Positions 10,929 through 25,400 of a stretch of DNA of 64,000 bases are shown in pieces. This stretch comes from Onchocerca lupi. Its lineage: Eukaryota; Nematoda; Chromadorea; Rhabditida; Onchocercidae. Positions within the stretch are counted from its first letter, which is position 1. Every line of letters starts with the position of its first letter. The notes below the pieces were generated by a model. That model made no database searches and was not told where the DNA came from. It saw only the letters and a list, made by a program, of their open reading frames with translations. The stretch lies in contig JAOVVO010000279.1 of assembly GCA_028564675.1 (NCBI GenBank), positions 32,440 through 96,439 on the forward strand, written 5' to 3'. The position numbers were made by a program, and so were the translations under genes.

Positions 10929-13457
10929 ATGATAGCACGGCGTTGCATAAAAGCAGCTACAACGGTTACACCCACCGTAGCTAAAGCCAGTACAAATGGC
11001 GTACGTCGAGTTACACTCATCCCGGGTATTTCGTTTTTCTTCTTTCTTTAGGTGTCTCTTTCTTTTTTTAATTTCGCTGATTTTTGATTTTGGAAAGAAG
11101 TTTTTTTTTTTAAACAATGTAAGTTTAAATTAAATAACTTTATCTGGTTTATACATTTGTCTTCCATTATTTTATTGCATCAGTTGAAAGACAGTTTTCA
11201 TCAAAGTCTACAGATTGACTTTCAATTGTAATATAAACTGAGTTTATTCATCTCAATATTATACGCATCGGTTTCTTAGCATGAAAAAGTGGCGGATTCC
11301 TCTTCTGAATTACGAATAGATTTATAACGATCCAATGGCTAGATTTCGGAAATAAACCTGCCAATTTAATGGTATTAAAACAATTCCGAACATTTTGGAC
11401 ATTTTGTGCAAAAGATTTCAGGAGATGGCATCGGACCCGAAATATCATCTTCAGTACAAAAAATATTCGAAGCAGCAAAAGCACCAATTGAATGGGATCT
11501 TGTGGATGTCACGCCTGTTAAAGGAAATGACGGAATTTTCCGAATACCTTCAAAGTTAATTTCTCTTTTGTCTCTGTATTAGATTTGGAGAAGTAGCAAA
11601 TTTTCTTTCTGAATTGCGGTACAGATTTACAACGACTCAATGGCTAGGTTTTGTAAATAGTTGTTTTCAGTTATGTTCGTCGTAAATTAGTCTTGTTAAT
11701 AAAGAGATGAGCAAGATGGTATCCTCTGATTTACTGAACAATATCATGCCTCATGAATTTTGACGTATACAGTTTTGTTTCAGATGTATCGAATTGATGA
11801 GGTTAAACAAAGTTGGTTTGAAAGGTCCCCTTGCAACGCCAATTGGCAAAGGGCATCGTTCGCTTAATCTTGCTGTCAGGAAGTAAGTTGTTTGAGGAAA
11901 TGAATTTACCTTGAATGAAATAGTGGACAAAAAAGGGTAATGATAAATTGCAGAGAATTCAATCTCTATGCAAATGTGCGGCCCTGCAGATCCTTAGCAG
12001 GTCATAAAACACTTTATGATAATGTCGACATTGTAACAATTAGAGAAAATACTGAAGGAGAATATTCTGGAATCGAGCATGAGGTCTTCTATTTTGCATT
12101 GTTTCTGTTTGGCGATATTGCTGTTTTTCGTTTTTATTTTTGACTTATTGGAAACAGTATAATTTCGAAAATGATACTTAGTTAATAAAAAAATTGTGAC
12201 GACTTGAAGATTTGCTTTACAGCTAATCTTCAAAAAGCAAAACTGTTATTTGTGTATATCAGTTTTTTCTTCAATTTTCAGTTTAATTGCTCAAATTTTA
12301 AACTTGTATTTGTTATTGAAGATGTTAGAATCGAAATATTTACAAGATAAAGGATTTTATTTTGCGTATTAAATAATTTTTAATATTGTATTACTTTGAT
12401 TTGTTAAATTGATAAATTAAAAGTCATCTCAAATCAATTTAAGTATTTTAGATCGTAAGTGGTGTTGTCCAAAGTATTAAACTGATAACAGAAGATGCAT
12501 CAAGACGCATTGCTAAATATGCATTTGAATATGCACGATCAAGTGGTCGAAAAATGGTGACTGCTGTTCATAAAGCAAATATAATGCGCATGTCAGATGG
12601 TCTGTTCTTAAATATGTGCCGTGAACAAGCCGCGAAATACTCGGATATAAAATTCAGTGAAGCATATTTGGACACTGTTTGTTTGAATGTGAGTTGCATG
12701 ACTATTTTTTAAGTTGTATTTTTTTGCAGCATTTTCTATTTACTTGTTCATTTTCTATCAAAATATATACAGAATCTAGATTATAAAAATTTTTGAAAAT
12801 AATCTATATTTTAGATGGTTCAAAATCCAAATCAGTATGATGTGTTGGTAATGCCAAATCTCTATGGTGATATATTATCAGACTTGTGTGCAGGTTTGAT
12901 TGGAGGTCTTGGTGTAACTCCTTCAGGAAATATTGGTGAGGATGCTGCCGTTTTCGAATCTGTGCATGGTACTGCTCCAGATATCGCTGGGCAGGTAAAA
13001 TGGCATTTTCAGTTATTGCAAATTACAAATAAATGTGCCAATATCCTTAAAAAAGTTAAGTATTTTTTAATTTTTCAAATATTGCAGAACAAAGCAAATC
13101 CTACGGCATTACTTCTTTCGGCAGTGATGATGCTGCGTTATCTGAGATTAACATCGCATGCAGATAAAATAGAAAAAGTGAATTTATTCCCTTTTTGATT
13201 TATTCTGTTTCTGTTCTTATTTATTTTGATGGGATAGTTTTCATAATGTAATTTTATATGGTCTGTACTAATAAATTATTTAATATATTATTTCACTTCT
13301 AATTGTAGTTAAATATAATTTTTAAACTTATTTTTTGTTTCAGGCCTGCTTTGATGCGATCAAGGAAGGCAGTGAGAAAACTGGTGATTTGGGCGGACAT
13401 GGCACATGTTCTTCGTTTACTGATGATATCTGCAAACGTATACGAAATATGGATTAA
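10929..13457 (+). CDS. idha-1: NAD-dependent isocitrate dehydrogenase alpha subunit, mitochondrial (IDH3A orthologue)
   Basis: Exons: 10929-11025, 11422-11554, 11784-11882, 11954-12083, 12452-12688, 12815-12994, 13088-13177, 13344-13457; 359 residues, close to the 366 of human IDH3A. Oxidatively decarboxylates isocitrate to 2-oxoglutarate with NAD in the TCA cycle, in a complex with beta and gamma subunits. The first 20-odd residues (MIARRCIKAATTVTPTVAKA) are basic and hydroxylated, a mitochondrial presequence. Seen: GDGIGPE, NLYANVRPC, substrate-binding IRENTEGEYSGIEH, AVHKANIMR, metal/catalytic MPNLYGDILSDLCAGL, GTAPDIAG, and the family ending FTDDICKRIRNMD. The catalytic alpha-subunit residues appear intact. 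Acceptor TTTCAG lies 28 bases before the ATG, probably a spliced-leader site. Symbol follows C. elegans usage. Confidence 0.96.
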
Positions 13458-16400
13458 TGCTATAAAGTTCTCAGTTCATGAATTGAGTCTTGAGGAAAAT
13501 TTTTTCTGGAAGAATGTGATTTTCGATCTTAGATAAGATGCTGATTGGACTCAAATTTGTAATTTGTTAGAGCCATTGATATAGATGTTTGATTTTAATA
13601 TACTGTGTAGTGCTATGTGAATATAGTACCATCAGTTTGATTTTATTTCTCACTGAAAAGTTCAAAACTCCCGCTTTCGAACTCTTCTATACCTAATTTT
13701 AGTCTATGGTATCTTTAGGCTGTTTTTTTCTTTTTTTAGAGCTTCCTTCTAATTTAATTATATACATGATTAGAAAGTCTTTTACTTTCACTCCTGTTTT
13801 AATAATTCAGCACATTTTATATTACTAGTAACGAGAGAATTAAACACATCTATTTTCTTTTTAATCTTTTTTGTTAGTTGCATTTTGGTTAGACATAAAT
13901 TTTGTTAAAAATAATTTTTAGCTAAAACGTTAACAAATTGTGCTTATAGTTTGCTTATTGTAATATTTTCATCATATATCTTAACTGTATGATTAAAAGA
14001 CGTTGTAATTTAAAAACTTTACAAAAGAGAAAAAAAAATTTTTTTTTTATTGTTTGATTTATTAATGTTAGCTTTGCGTTCTTGCAATGTTTTAAATGAA
14101 TAATTTGTTGCAGTAATTGTGTGAAAACCTATTCGTTTATTTTCCACCTTCTTACTTAATCCCTTTAATTGGTTCAGAATGAGACAGTAGATCCTAGATG
14201 TATTCCATTTCTCGACAAAAGATATGATTTTTGTGCACTTGTATTAATCGAATCATTAGCATTAGCAAAGTAATAGCTGCTAGAATGAGTAAAAAATATT
14301 GAATTAGGAAAATACTAGAATTTAATTCCGAGACTGGATTTTAGTACTTTCCTAATCCGGTATTTCCTTTTTTCAGCGTAGCAATTATTATTTTAGGAGA
14401 AAAAAAAATGGGAAACTTGAATTAAAAGATAGTTACTCCATTATGAAGTATGATCCAAAATGGTGAAGTTTGCTAGTGCTTGTTAATAGTCGTTGTCTAT
14501 TGTCATTTTCAAGTAACGATTCATTTTTCACATAATCTGTATCAAGTGATGACATTTCGCAGATACTGGTAATAGAATTTTCAAAAATCCACGAGAAAAG
14601 AGTGTTTTCATTTTAAAGTAGCTTTTTGCGTTGAAAGTTATCGGGTAGATGTCATGATGATTCCTCTTGCATCCAGTAAACGTTTTAAGATTTTTGAAGA
14701 TTCTAATTTTAGATTCGTTTCCATTTTCATCCAAAATAGTGGAAATATGTTTCTATGATTTCTCATAATTGCTGAATTTTAAACAAGTATTATATTTAAA
14801 TTTTCATTTCCTTACATAAGTTTATAGGAAAAATCAAAAGATCCGCCCCATTGAGGATAGTTCTTTCCACACAATAAGCAGAATCGTCGGAAAACCACAG
14901 CCAAATGAAAGAAATAATCAAAAATCAAACTAGTCATTTGCTGCCTCTTTTACTTAGCTCATCTATTGCTGTAGAATTTCCGTCGTCATTTTCGATGTTT
15001 CTATTTGCTTTCCATTTTTTCTCATGAAATTGCAAAACTCGCTCATATCAAGGATCAATGCTTTTTCTACTACAAGAGTTTAAGATAATCATGCGACTTT
15101 CGATTGAACGCTTCATATGCTTAAACAAAATTCAATATAATTTTGTCTTCTAATTATCTTTGTAGAAAAGTGAATTTTTTATATGAAATAAGGATAGTAG
15201 ATTTTTTGTATAAATAAGCTGGAATAGTTTATGATAATCCCAAGACAACTTCTAATTTTCGATCCATGAAACATCAATATGTAATCATGGATACTGAAAT
15301 TCCACGGATATTTTGAAGGAATATAAGAACACTAAATGCTTTGAAATGTTTGAAAGAAAATAATTAGATGAATGAATTATTGATGAAAGTGTGATAGAGA
15401 TTTTCTTCCAGCACTCCAACGCATGTCAGATGCTACTACATATTCTAGCAGTGAAAGATATTTGATTTTTCACTAACTGTTCATCCGTACACACATATAA
15501 GCAGAGATGGAGAAAGGCTCAGCTTATCGATCACTATTTCAAACATTAAGCGGCCTCATCTTCTTTCCTAAATTCCTTTGGCCTATTCTGTTATTATGAT
15601 TTGTGCCGTATTTTATGAATGCTTCGTCTTGCCGAGCCGACATTACATAGATTCCTCTCCTCATTTTTTGTTGTGTGCTTAGACATCTTAGTTCCAATAC
15701 GTTTATACAGAAAAGAGCTTTATTAATCAGATTGGAAAATGGTGTAGAATAGAATTTTTTCTTACAATCCTGTATACTTTAAGAAAGTTTTGTTTTAAAA
15801 AGATGAGTGGAATTTATTTATGATTCGACGAATCAGGATGGAAGATGCGCTTAGGAGGCAAGTTAATTATAAGGTAATTTATGCAAAATTCAATGGAAAT
15901 CTTTGAATGGGATTGAAATGCTACGAATTTTCAAAAATTAGAATCCATCTGTTTTCCAGTACTTATTTTCCAAAATTTAATTCAGCTATGCTAAATATCT
16001 TCATATTCAAGGTTTTGCTATTCCTCGTATTCTTTGTATAGCAAATTGAACTACGAATTTGTTTTACTTCATCGAGACAACTTTCTTTGCTTTTTATTAG
16101 AACAGAGAACTTTCAATCAATTATTTTTCTTTTTCATTTGGCACATTTATTATTCTGTCTCCTCTCAGTACATAAATGTATTTCGCTATAAGAATAATTG
16201 ATATAATGATTTTTTCATTAGACAAGTTCTTCTCCAACTAAATATCAAGAACCGGTTGGAAGAATATTCTGTGACGTGAGCACCTTGTTCCTACCGCAAG
16301 ACAGTGTATGCATGATCGAATTGGCCTCAGGCTGGCAGTCCTTGTAAACATACCTCCCTCGTTCAGTTTTTCCACCCTAAGCATCTTCAGGAAGATGTTC

Positions 16401-17791
16401 CATAGAGGCGGCTGATACTTTCTTGGGTGTCAATCAACTCTCATGACTCTCTTGGTGTATCAGTTAACACTGTGACCTCATGACTTTATTGGTGTGTCAA
16501 CTCGGTGACCTTTTGTGTTGCCTTGAATATTATGCCGTATAATATGTAAAGGAATATGATTTGTAATATGGTAATATGATTTGTCTTCTATCAAGTTCTC
16601 TCAGAGAATGCTGTAACATGCTGGAAATTGACAACCTGAAATTACACTTCTCTGCTATTTGCATATACACGTTGATATTATGTACCTTAATCTTACATCT
16701 TTTGTAGTGTATCTCTTGCTGTGGCAGTTATCTACTACGGTATATTTCAAAAGGAAATGCATGATCTAACTTGTAGGATTTTTGATCTTTGATATGATCA
16801 TATACTTATCACGAATTGGCTTCACAATACACAACTATGAGAAAAAAGAACGTGAAGGGACTTATTATTTGTAAGACTTCAATGATTTCTTGCCATCCTT
16901 ATTTGTTTTAGTAGCTGTTACTACTACTTCAGATATTCCTATCTCCTCTTTACTTCGTATCAACTTTATCTCTAGGATATGTATGATACTTCGATTTCAT
17001 TCTCCCATTGATATGATCGAGAGTCTGCTTCTCAAATGAATCTAATGTTTTAGTGTTAAGTTTTAATCATTTCCTTTAACCCTTCGCAGTAGAAGAACTT
17101 AGTAGAAGTTAGTGGTTGTTTTTTGATGTGTTGAAATTTCCATTTTTCATCAGCCTACTAACAATATCAGTGAATATTCATTTAATTCTTAGTTCATTAT
17201 TTCAGAAATCTTATAACTTCGCCAAATAGTCAGAATTTGTATAATTTTATATTATTTCATGATCTTACTTTAGCAACTTTCAATTCCAAAAGTACTTGTC
17301 GAGCTATGCACTCACTAAGATTTTAGATAACGAAAAAAAGGGGGAAAATTTTGTTATTGTTAGTAATGTTTAATGATGAATATGAATTATTAATATAGAC
17401 TCAAGATTTAAAAAGTGTATTTAGAACTTTTCATCACCAAAAATTACTTCTTTACAAACTGTTCAGGTTTATACGGCCATAACTCCGATATTTGTTACTT
17501 GCAATTGTATCTTATTGCACCAATGGCAATATTCCTCTGTATTTTACTTTTTCTTTTTTTTTTTTAATCTTATATAAAGGATGTTCTTTAATTTTTGCAT
17601 TATCAACGTCAAAATACGTTAATTCGTCTAATTTGAAATATGGGGGATGGAAGAAACTTTATTTTAGAAAAATAATTTAATTGCGAAGAATATTTAGTTC
17701 ACTTTTCTACTTATTCTCTCAAATTCTCTATAATTTCTGTTTAGTGCTGTTTTGTATTCTGGAAATCAACAGTAATCTATAATCAGCCAGT
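13458..17791. other. 4.3-kb gene-poor interval
   Basis: No gene recognised on either strand. It probably contains the IDH 3' UTR and the endophilin promoter. A more GC-rich island lies at about 16255-16520, with imperfect repeats of a CATGACT...TTGGTGT motif at about 16443-16500. A possible tiny exon with ATG and donor (15820-15873) is noted under rejected items. The rest is A/T-rich single-copy-looking DNA. Confidence 0.5.
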
Positions 17792-20700
17792 ATGTCTTTT
17801 TCTGGTTTGAAGAAGCAACTAAACAAAGCAAATCAAGTACGTTGTTTGATAGTAAACATATAATCGTTGATAATTTCAATTTATTTTTTGAAGAACGATG
17901 TATCTTAGATGCCTTTCATCACTTTATTTTTTAGTACGTAATGGGATGTATCTACTGTAGTTGATTTTTTTCTTATCCATAAATTTCAATCATCCAACGT
18001 TTAGCATGGGATCAGTGAATTAGTGCATGTGCATGACATCTGGTCCCATTATAATTTTTTAAATTTATTTCATTTCATTCTTTCGGAGACTATAAATCAA
18101 GCGCATAATATCTCTCAGTTTAGATGGCGCAGTATGATATAGTTTTGAAATCGACAAGAAGAATTTTATTCTCCATGTCTCTAGCATAAGAGGCAGTATT
18201 TATTGCAAATATTTGGTTAAATTTATAAAATTCATCACATAATAGTAGTAAATACCATGATTCGCTTAACTTCGAGAAAATTTTCCATTTATTATAAGAA
18301 TATGAAATCTCAGACCATGATGATGTTATGTGTAAAGCTCAGTAAAAATTTCTTGCTCTAATATTGATTATTGGTTTAGTATCTCAGCGAAACAATGGGT
18401 GCAGCCGAAGCGACGAAGCTTGATGAGCAGTACAATGAAATGGAACGGGTTTGCTTAGTTACTTTCTATATCTATCGTTACTCTGTACCACACACATGTT
18501 TTTAAGTCTTAACTTACTCATGCTGTTAACGGACATTATTTTAACAGCAAAATTACATTTTAAATTTCGATCTTTATTGATTATTATTTATTTATCTCTT
18601 ACTAATTGTAAACGTGTTCAACTATTTTCTGTTTTTTAAGAAAGTGGATCTGATATACGAACTAATTAGTGCATTGATTGCTGGAACTCACGAACTGTTG
18701 CAACCCAATCCAGGTAAAAGGAAAAAAATTTTGTAATCTGTAACTTTTTATTCGTTACTGAATCTTAATTTTATCACTCTGAAAATCATGATTTCACTTT
18801 TTCATTTGAAAATTTTTTATTAGCAACTAGAGCAAAAATGGCTACAATGGGAGCTTTATCAAAAGTACGCGGAACATCGAAAGTCCAACCATATCCACAG
18901 ACCGAAGGCCTCCTAGCAGATATTATGCAAAAATATGGAACAGCTTTAGGTGCAGATTCTGATCTTGGAAAAGGTTTGAATTGAGCTTATTTGCGTTTTA
19001 TTAATAGACGCTGGATCTTATTATTTTGCTAGACCCGGTTTTTATTTAATATCCATGTTTTAGCTTTGATCGATGCTTCGGAAGCTTATCGTCAACTAGC
19101 TGATATTAAATATCAAATGGAGGATAACGTAAAACATCATTTTTTGGATCCACTAGCACATCTGCAACAAACTGACTTAAAAGAAGTTAATGTATGTTTG
19201 TTATCTTTTAAAACGTTTCTTATTCTAATTTAAAGTACAATTTCAATCACTCGCTTCTTATCAGATTATCATTCTAGCATCATCGAACAAAACTTAAGGG
19301 TCGACGTCTGGATTACGATTGCAAGAAGCGGAAACAAACACGCGGTTAATTATCTACTTATTTCATTTAAATTGAAATTCAATGACATTAATAGAAACGC
19401 GTATTTAAATGTAGTGAATAATTACTGATATTAAAAAAAAAAAAGAAAAAAAAGAGGAAAAAAACATTATGTAGAGATTTAACAATTCAGATTTCTTCAC
19501 ACAACAACAGCAATAGTGTGAAAAATTTTCTTCATGGTTTTATTATAGAGTTTGGTTTGACGTGGACGCTTACTTATTTATGATGTTAGATTAAGCAATA
19601 TGGGGACATAAGGTAATATGTGTTTCAGATGGTCAAGCAAAGCAAGAAAGTTATTGAAGAAAAAAACATAGAAATTGTTGATAAAAATTAAGCGATGATT
19701 GAAACATTAAATAATCTGAGCTATGCCTGATATCTATTTACTAATTGTCTGGACGATACATTCTAACATTTTCATATTTTTAATGTGTTATGAAAAATTT
19801 TTGGAAATTAATTTAATATGGTGTCGATCAACTAAGAGCTTTTATTTTTCAGATGAGGAATTGATTCAAGCAGAAGACAAATTGGAAGAATCCAAACAGA
19901 TAGCAGAACAAGCAATGTATAATCTTTTAAGTAATGATGTATGTAGCGTCATTCTCATTAAATTTATTTTTTTATGAAATTTTGATTTCTTGGAATTTTT
20001 ATTGTAAAAGAAGCAAGTTATAATTTATCATAGTATATGAATTCATAATCTCTTGAGAAAAATCCGATACATATTGGAATTTAGGTTGAACAAGTGACTC
20101 AGATCTGCGCTTTGGTCGATGCACAGTTGGACTTTCATCGACAAACTACGCAAGTTTTAGAACGCTTGAAGGCACAATTAAATGAACGGTATTTCTTCAA
20201 AATCCCAATTTCCGTGTGAGCATTAGTATCGTTGAATAAATTATTCCAGTCAAGTTTTCATTGAGTAGAATGCCGCATAAATTTTAGTGTGGAGGAAGCA
20301 AGTACTCGACTACGTGTGGAACATATCATCAAACCCGTTCTAGCAGACAGACTGCCTAGTGCACGGTATGTTCCGTTCAAAATGTTTAAATTTCAGATTA
20401 AAAGATATGAGTACTCTTAAAAACTCAAAAATGATTGATAACGTTTGCTGTTATTGGTTCATATAGTTTAGGAACAGAATTTCTGGAACTTATTAACAGC
20501 TGTCAGCAGATTAAGTATCTAAGAATATAATATTGCATTGAATATAAAACAATTTTCATATGAAAAATTTCCAAATTGAAAAACTCCAAAATAGTCTCAA
20601 ATCGGTTTCTATTGTTAAAAATGATCAAATTGTAATGCAGATCGCTAGTAAGTGCAGAAAATTCGGCATCAATAAATAACGCCAGTTTTCAACCACTTTC

Positions 20701-21013
20701 ATCAGCATCCTCCACGTATCCACAAAAACAGGCAGCAGATGGTGTTAATTGGGATTCGAGTGCTAAAGCCCATAGTTCAACAGCCAATTTTGGTAGTCCG
20801 AATGAGCCATCTCCTTCTGTGGTGTCTGTTCCTAAGCCATCTTGTCGAGCTTTGTATGATTTCGAGGCACAAAATGAAGCTGAACTGGATTTCAAAGAAG
20901 GTGATGTTATTAATTTGATCTCACAAATTGACGAGAATTGGTATGAAGGTTCACTGCTGGGAAAAACTGGGTACTTTCCGATATCTTACGTTCATGTACT
21001 TGTGCCATTATGA
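17792..21013 (+). CDS. unc-57: Endophilin A (N-BAR plus SH3), UNC-57 orthologue
   Basis: Exons: 17792-17836, 18380-18448, 18641-18713, 18824-18973, 19064-19191, 19278-19344, 19853-19938, 20085-20188, 20288-20365, 20641-21013; 390 residues. Acts in synaptic-vesicle endocytosis: the N-BAR domain bends membrane, and the SH3 recruits dynamin and synaptojanin. Seen: amphipathic start MSFSGLKKQLNKANQ, SETMGAAEATKLD, the endophilin insert VRGTSKVQPYPQTEGLLAD, DPLAHLQQTDLKEV, HHRTKLKGRRLDYDCKKRK; then a Ser/Thr-rich linker (about 262-330) and a C-terminal SH3 (ALYDFEAQNEAELDFKEGD, ENWYEGS, GYFPISYV). All junction phases agree. A possible 21-base cassette exon lies at 19629-19649 between exons 6 and 7. 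Confidence 0.96.
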
Positions 21014-22420
21014 TTGTCTTTATTCATACTTTTCAGTTCACTGATTTTAATTTAATTTCATTTACACAAAATCTTATTTTCGGGAAAATGCTACCATCAA
21101 TCATCGTCATATTGTAAATTGAGGTTTTTATAATGTTTATCATATTGGACAAGGAGGATCTTTTTCTCCATAAGGATTTTTATATCCACTTAAAGAATTA
21201 ATAAATTCTAGTTAGATTAAGCCAATTATTGCACATTATCACTTTAACATCAATTAGAGATATAATTCGATGCTTTTTTGGCAGCTTCAACTTTTACATT
21301 TTTTAAAGTATTGTCCATCTTCACCTATTGCTTTAATATTTGTATTAGCATCACTTACATGCTAGGTCCATTGCTGACATTTTGATTTCTTTGAAGTTCA
21401 GACAGTTCCTAACAAATAAACCAGTGGAATTACGCGTGTCCGGTACTTAATGCTGATATTTATTTCGCATAAGGTTTGTGGATTCTTTTGTACTTCTGTC
21501 ATTTATTGTTACCTTTTCTGGGTCATAACAAGAAAAATCAGCTTTTTTTAATTGAGATTAAATAACGATATTTCGGCCAGTCTCGTTTATCAATTGCTTT
21601 ACACGAAATATAGATTTTTCAGAGTTCTTTTAAAACTCGTACCCGTTTTGTTTTTATTTCTGAATATGACTTGTTGATAGGTGTCTAGTTGTACTAAAAA
21701 ATATGTTGCTTTCGTGATATCCTAGCTTTTTTTTGACTTCTGCTAAAAAGTTCCATGCTCGAAATTTGTTGGGAAGATCTTGAATAGAAAGTTAAAATTG
21801 ATATAGTTTCGTGATAGAAAATCTTATCAAAAAAAAAAAGAAAAAAATTATAATTGTGCTCTGTTTGATATCTTGTCATTATTCGTGATAGAAAATCTTA
21901 TCAAAAAAAAAGAAAAAAATTATGATTGTGCTCTGTTTGATATTTTGTCATTGTACTTTTACTTAGTCGACATTTCATGTCCATAATGGGTTATCCTCTT
22001 TCTCAAAAAAAAAAAAAAAAAAAAGAAAGAAATGAAGTATTGAAAATTTTGATTTAATTTTCTTTGATTTCTGATATTTTTATTGTGGCGGCTGAATTGA
22101 ATTAATTTTAATGGGTTCCACATTAAAATTAAACTAACATAGGTAATGGCACATTTATGAGGCCATAATTATTCCATAAGTCCCTATATCATCGCTGTTT
22201 CATTTCCTTTCTTAAACAGATTATTGCAGAGAAAAGTACTGGAATTAAAAAGATGCCAAATTTAAAAAAGAATTCTATGAACAAAAAATGTTTCCGAAAA
22301 GGAGTTTAAATCATGCTCAAACAATGGAATGAATGATAAATACATATGCAATGTGTCAGCCAAACCGTAACACGAAACAAACTGAAAAAATCAGAAAAAT
22401 TCCCAAAATAGATTTCATTT
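21014..22420. other. Convergent 3' region between endophilin and VAC14
   Basis: The two genes end tail to tail. Contains a roughly 74-base tandem duplication (21810-21952), poly-A runs (about 22005-22024) and a perfect 12-bp inverted repeat, TTAATTTTAATG / CATTAAAATTAA, at 22102-22132. No exon seen. Confidence 0.55.
21810..21952. repeat. Tandem duplication, unit about 74 bases
   Basis: Copies 21810-21880 and 21884-21952 both run CGTGATAGAAAATCTTATC, an A-rich stretch, then TTGTGCTCTGTTTGATAT and TTGTCATT. They differ in A-run length and two substitutions, so a recent event. Confidence 0.92.
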
Positions 22421-25400
22421 CTATTGCTCGGTTGAACTCAGCATCTGTCGATGTTTTCTTCTAAGCACTTTTTGTTGCTGTTCAAGGATTCTTAAGAAAT
22501 GTTGCAACAACGGCTTGAAATCCACCTTTGCGACCAACTGACTCTGTTTCTTTTCCCTTAAGTGAGCAATTTCAATAACGATTGTTTTAAAGAACCGTTT
22601 TATTAAAAAAAAAAAAGTCTTGATTTTTGGAGCAATTAGGACAGACTTTTGCCAAAGAATTTCAAGTTCATTCCAATAATTTTGCGAAATGCTGCTCGTA
22701 TCAAAAAATATTATGCTTACTCGTGAACAGCAACAGATGGAATGCATTGTATGCGTTTATATAATGTATTGAAAGCATCAGTTTGAGGCAATATCATTAG
22801 AAGAGCTGAAAGAACGGCTGTGAGAGGTCGTTGATGTTTGGCATCCAATAAATCCAATCGTACATCTGAAACATTTCTAAGTACTGATTCTAACTTCCAA
22901 TAAAATTTCGATTTTAGACTTAGAAGTTAATCAGCAACTTCATTCAATCAGCTTTTCTTGATATATAAACTTCGAAATTCCGAGTCCAGAACGTACATGA
23001 AAGTATAGGACTTTCAATGAGCTGTACAAGTCGATCGATTTCAATCAGCACATCAACTGTAACATCGACCTTCCACAGATGCCGTGCCAGCACGCTTGCA
23101 TGTTCGTAGTTTTGCGACAATATACATAAACCAAGCAATGCGATAGGTTGGAAGGCCCATGTACGGTACAAGGATTCGAACAGATTTATGCAAGCCTTTG
23201 AAATTCAGAATTATTGTGTTCTGGAGAAATTTTTTTTTTGTTTTACATTAAATCAAGATCTTTGGAAAATATTATCAATCATTCTAATCTGTTTTTTTAA
23301 GCGATCGGATTATGATTTTGTGGTAAGTCGACCTGAGCAGTTCTTATCAAATCTATTTTTGATTATAGCAAATTTTATGGATGTAAATACATGAACTGAT
23401 GGAAAAAAAAAATATGAAACTTGATATGCAGAGAAAAGATTTACTTCCGACTCCAGTGTTCTTAATTGCCTCCTTAACTCGAATAGTTCAGTGGAAGTGA
23501 GCAATATCCCATTCAATAAAGCAACCATTTGAGATACGAATTCTGCGTCATTATCCTTTAGTAAAAGAACCGATAAACAGCGATAAATGGATCCGGAACC
23601 GAGAAGAATACACAACTGCCTAGAAAAATATTTTCTTGACTTAAAAACACTGTCTTATAAACTGCAACTTTTGAAACAGAAATATTTCTAAAAAACGCCG
23701 GAGTTACCTGACTATCAGTACACCTCTATCATTCAGTAAGGCCATATCACTTCGAAACATTGCTAATAAGCTTGAAGTAAATTTCACTAAATATGGTGAT
23801 ATGCCTGAAAGCTAAAACATTAAAGTAGCTTTTATAAAAATATGGAAAAAAAGTCATTCTCTTAATTTTCTTTCAAATAATTATTTTTAGTTCAACTAGT
23901 AAGAAGGAAAAAAAAGTCAGTCATAGAACTAAAAAGCAAAATACCTGCTTCAAAATATCTTCATCGAGATTAAGCTCCTGTAGCTCAACACCACTAGTGT
24001 TTTTGTCTTCGCATATGTCGGAAAGTAACTGCAAATCCAATAATAATACATCATCGCATGTATCGGACAGCAATGAAAGTAATACTGGGAATATATGGTC
24101 CATATATGAAAATAACTGCAAATAAATAACAAATTCTTTTCTAATCAAGAAAAGAACAAAATATTATTTTTAATGAAAGACAAATGGTATAATAAATTCA
24201 ATGTTTTCTGTATCTTTTTCTCAAATAACTTCAAAAACGACAAAACTTCATATTTGTCGCCATTCAAGGCATAAAATGACTATTGGTAGTCCCGATTCTC
24301 AAATCAAAAACAAGTTGTCCAGAAAGTAAGTTTGTGAATAAACGATATTGATAATAGCAACAATCTGTCAAATAGTTTAAATGTATAAATAGAATCCAAG
24401 GGTCATAAATTAGTATTAATAGAAAGAAAAAAAAGTCAATCATAAAACAAAGAAGCAAAATACCTGCCCCGAGATATCTTCATCGAGATTAAAAAGATTT
24501 TTGAAAATAAATCAAATAAAATTTGAAATGATTTTTAAAAGACCTTTGCAACCGTACATATCGCATCAATCAAAAATCAAATAGAGTACATTCTTCCATA
24601 AAATATTTCACAAAGTTGAAAGAATAACCTACTTTTACAGGTGCAGTAATGTGCATTCTACTGATCCAATTCAAGACAGCTATTCTTGTATCTCGAAATT
24701 CGTGTTTGATATGCTTCAAAAGTACTTTAATAACAGCATCATATTCAATATCGGCATTCTCCGACAATAACTCCATCAAATGCATATTGATTTCTTTAGC
24801 TAAAAAAACAACTATTCTTAACATTTAATGAATTTTACATGTTGAAGAAATCCAAAAAGGAACTTTTTCATTGCTATTCATTTCACAACACGTAAAACGA
24901 AATTTCTAAAATGAGACATTGGGTTATGCCAATATCGACCTGTTAATATACTATTTACTTCGGACTTAAGTCCCATTCATTTTTAATGCAATTGTCAGAC
25001 TATCCATCAAATATCTTATACACGAATATCAAAATATAAATTTTTAGTAAAAATCATATTGTATCAAAATATTCGATATAGCCCAATGACAAGCAAGTAC
25101 TGTATCGAATAACATGGTGTGCATTTGTGAAACTATGCACATTTCGCTTTGAACGTCCATTATTGTTTATATTTAAAAGAAACCACAACCTTTAAGCTGT
25201 GAATCATTTAAACATGGTAGTACAGCTGTCAAATAAGATGAAAGATATTGCAGAAGTCCAACAGAATGCATTTTCAGGAAACGGTTCAACCAAATAAGAG
25301 CAGTCATCCGAGTGAGAGTACTTCCTTCAGTACAAGCATGTACTATCAGAACATTGATCATGTCATTCAATTCAGCCTGTAAAAGAACTAAAAAAGGTAA

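Noticed and set aside
15820..15873. Short ATG exon (MIRRIRMEDALRRQVNYK) followed by GTAATT
   Set aside because: Could be an alternative first exon of endophilin in phase 0, but it is 2 kb away and nothing ties it to that gene.
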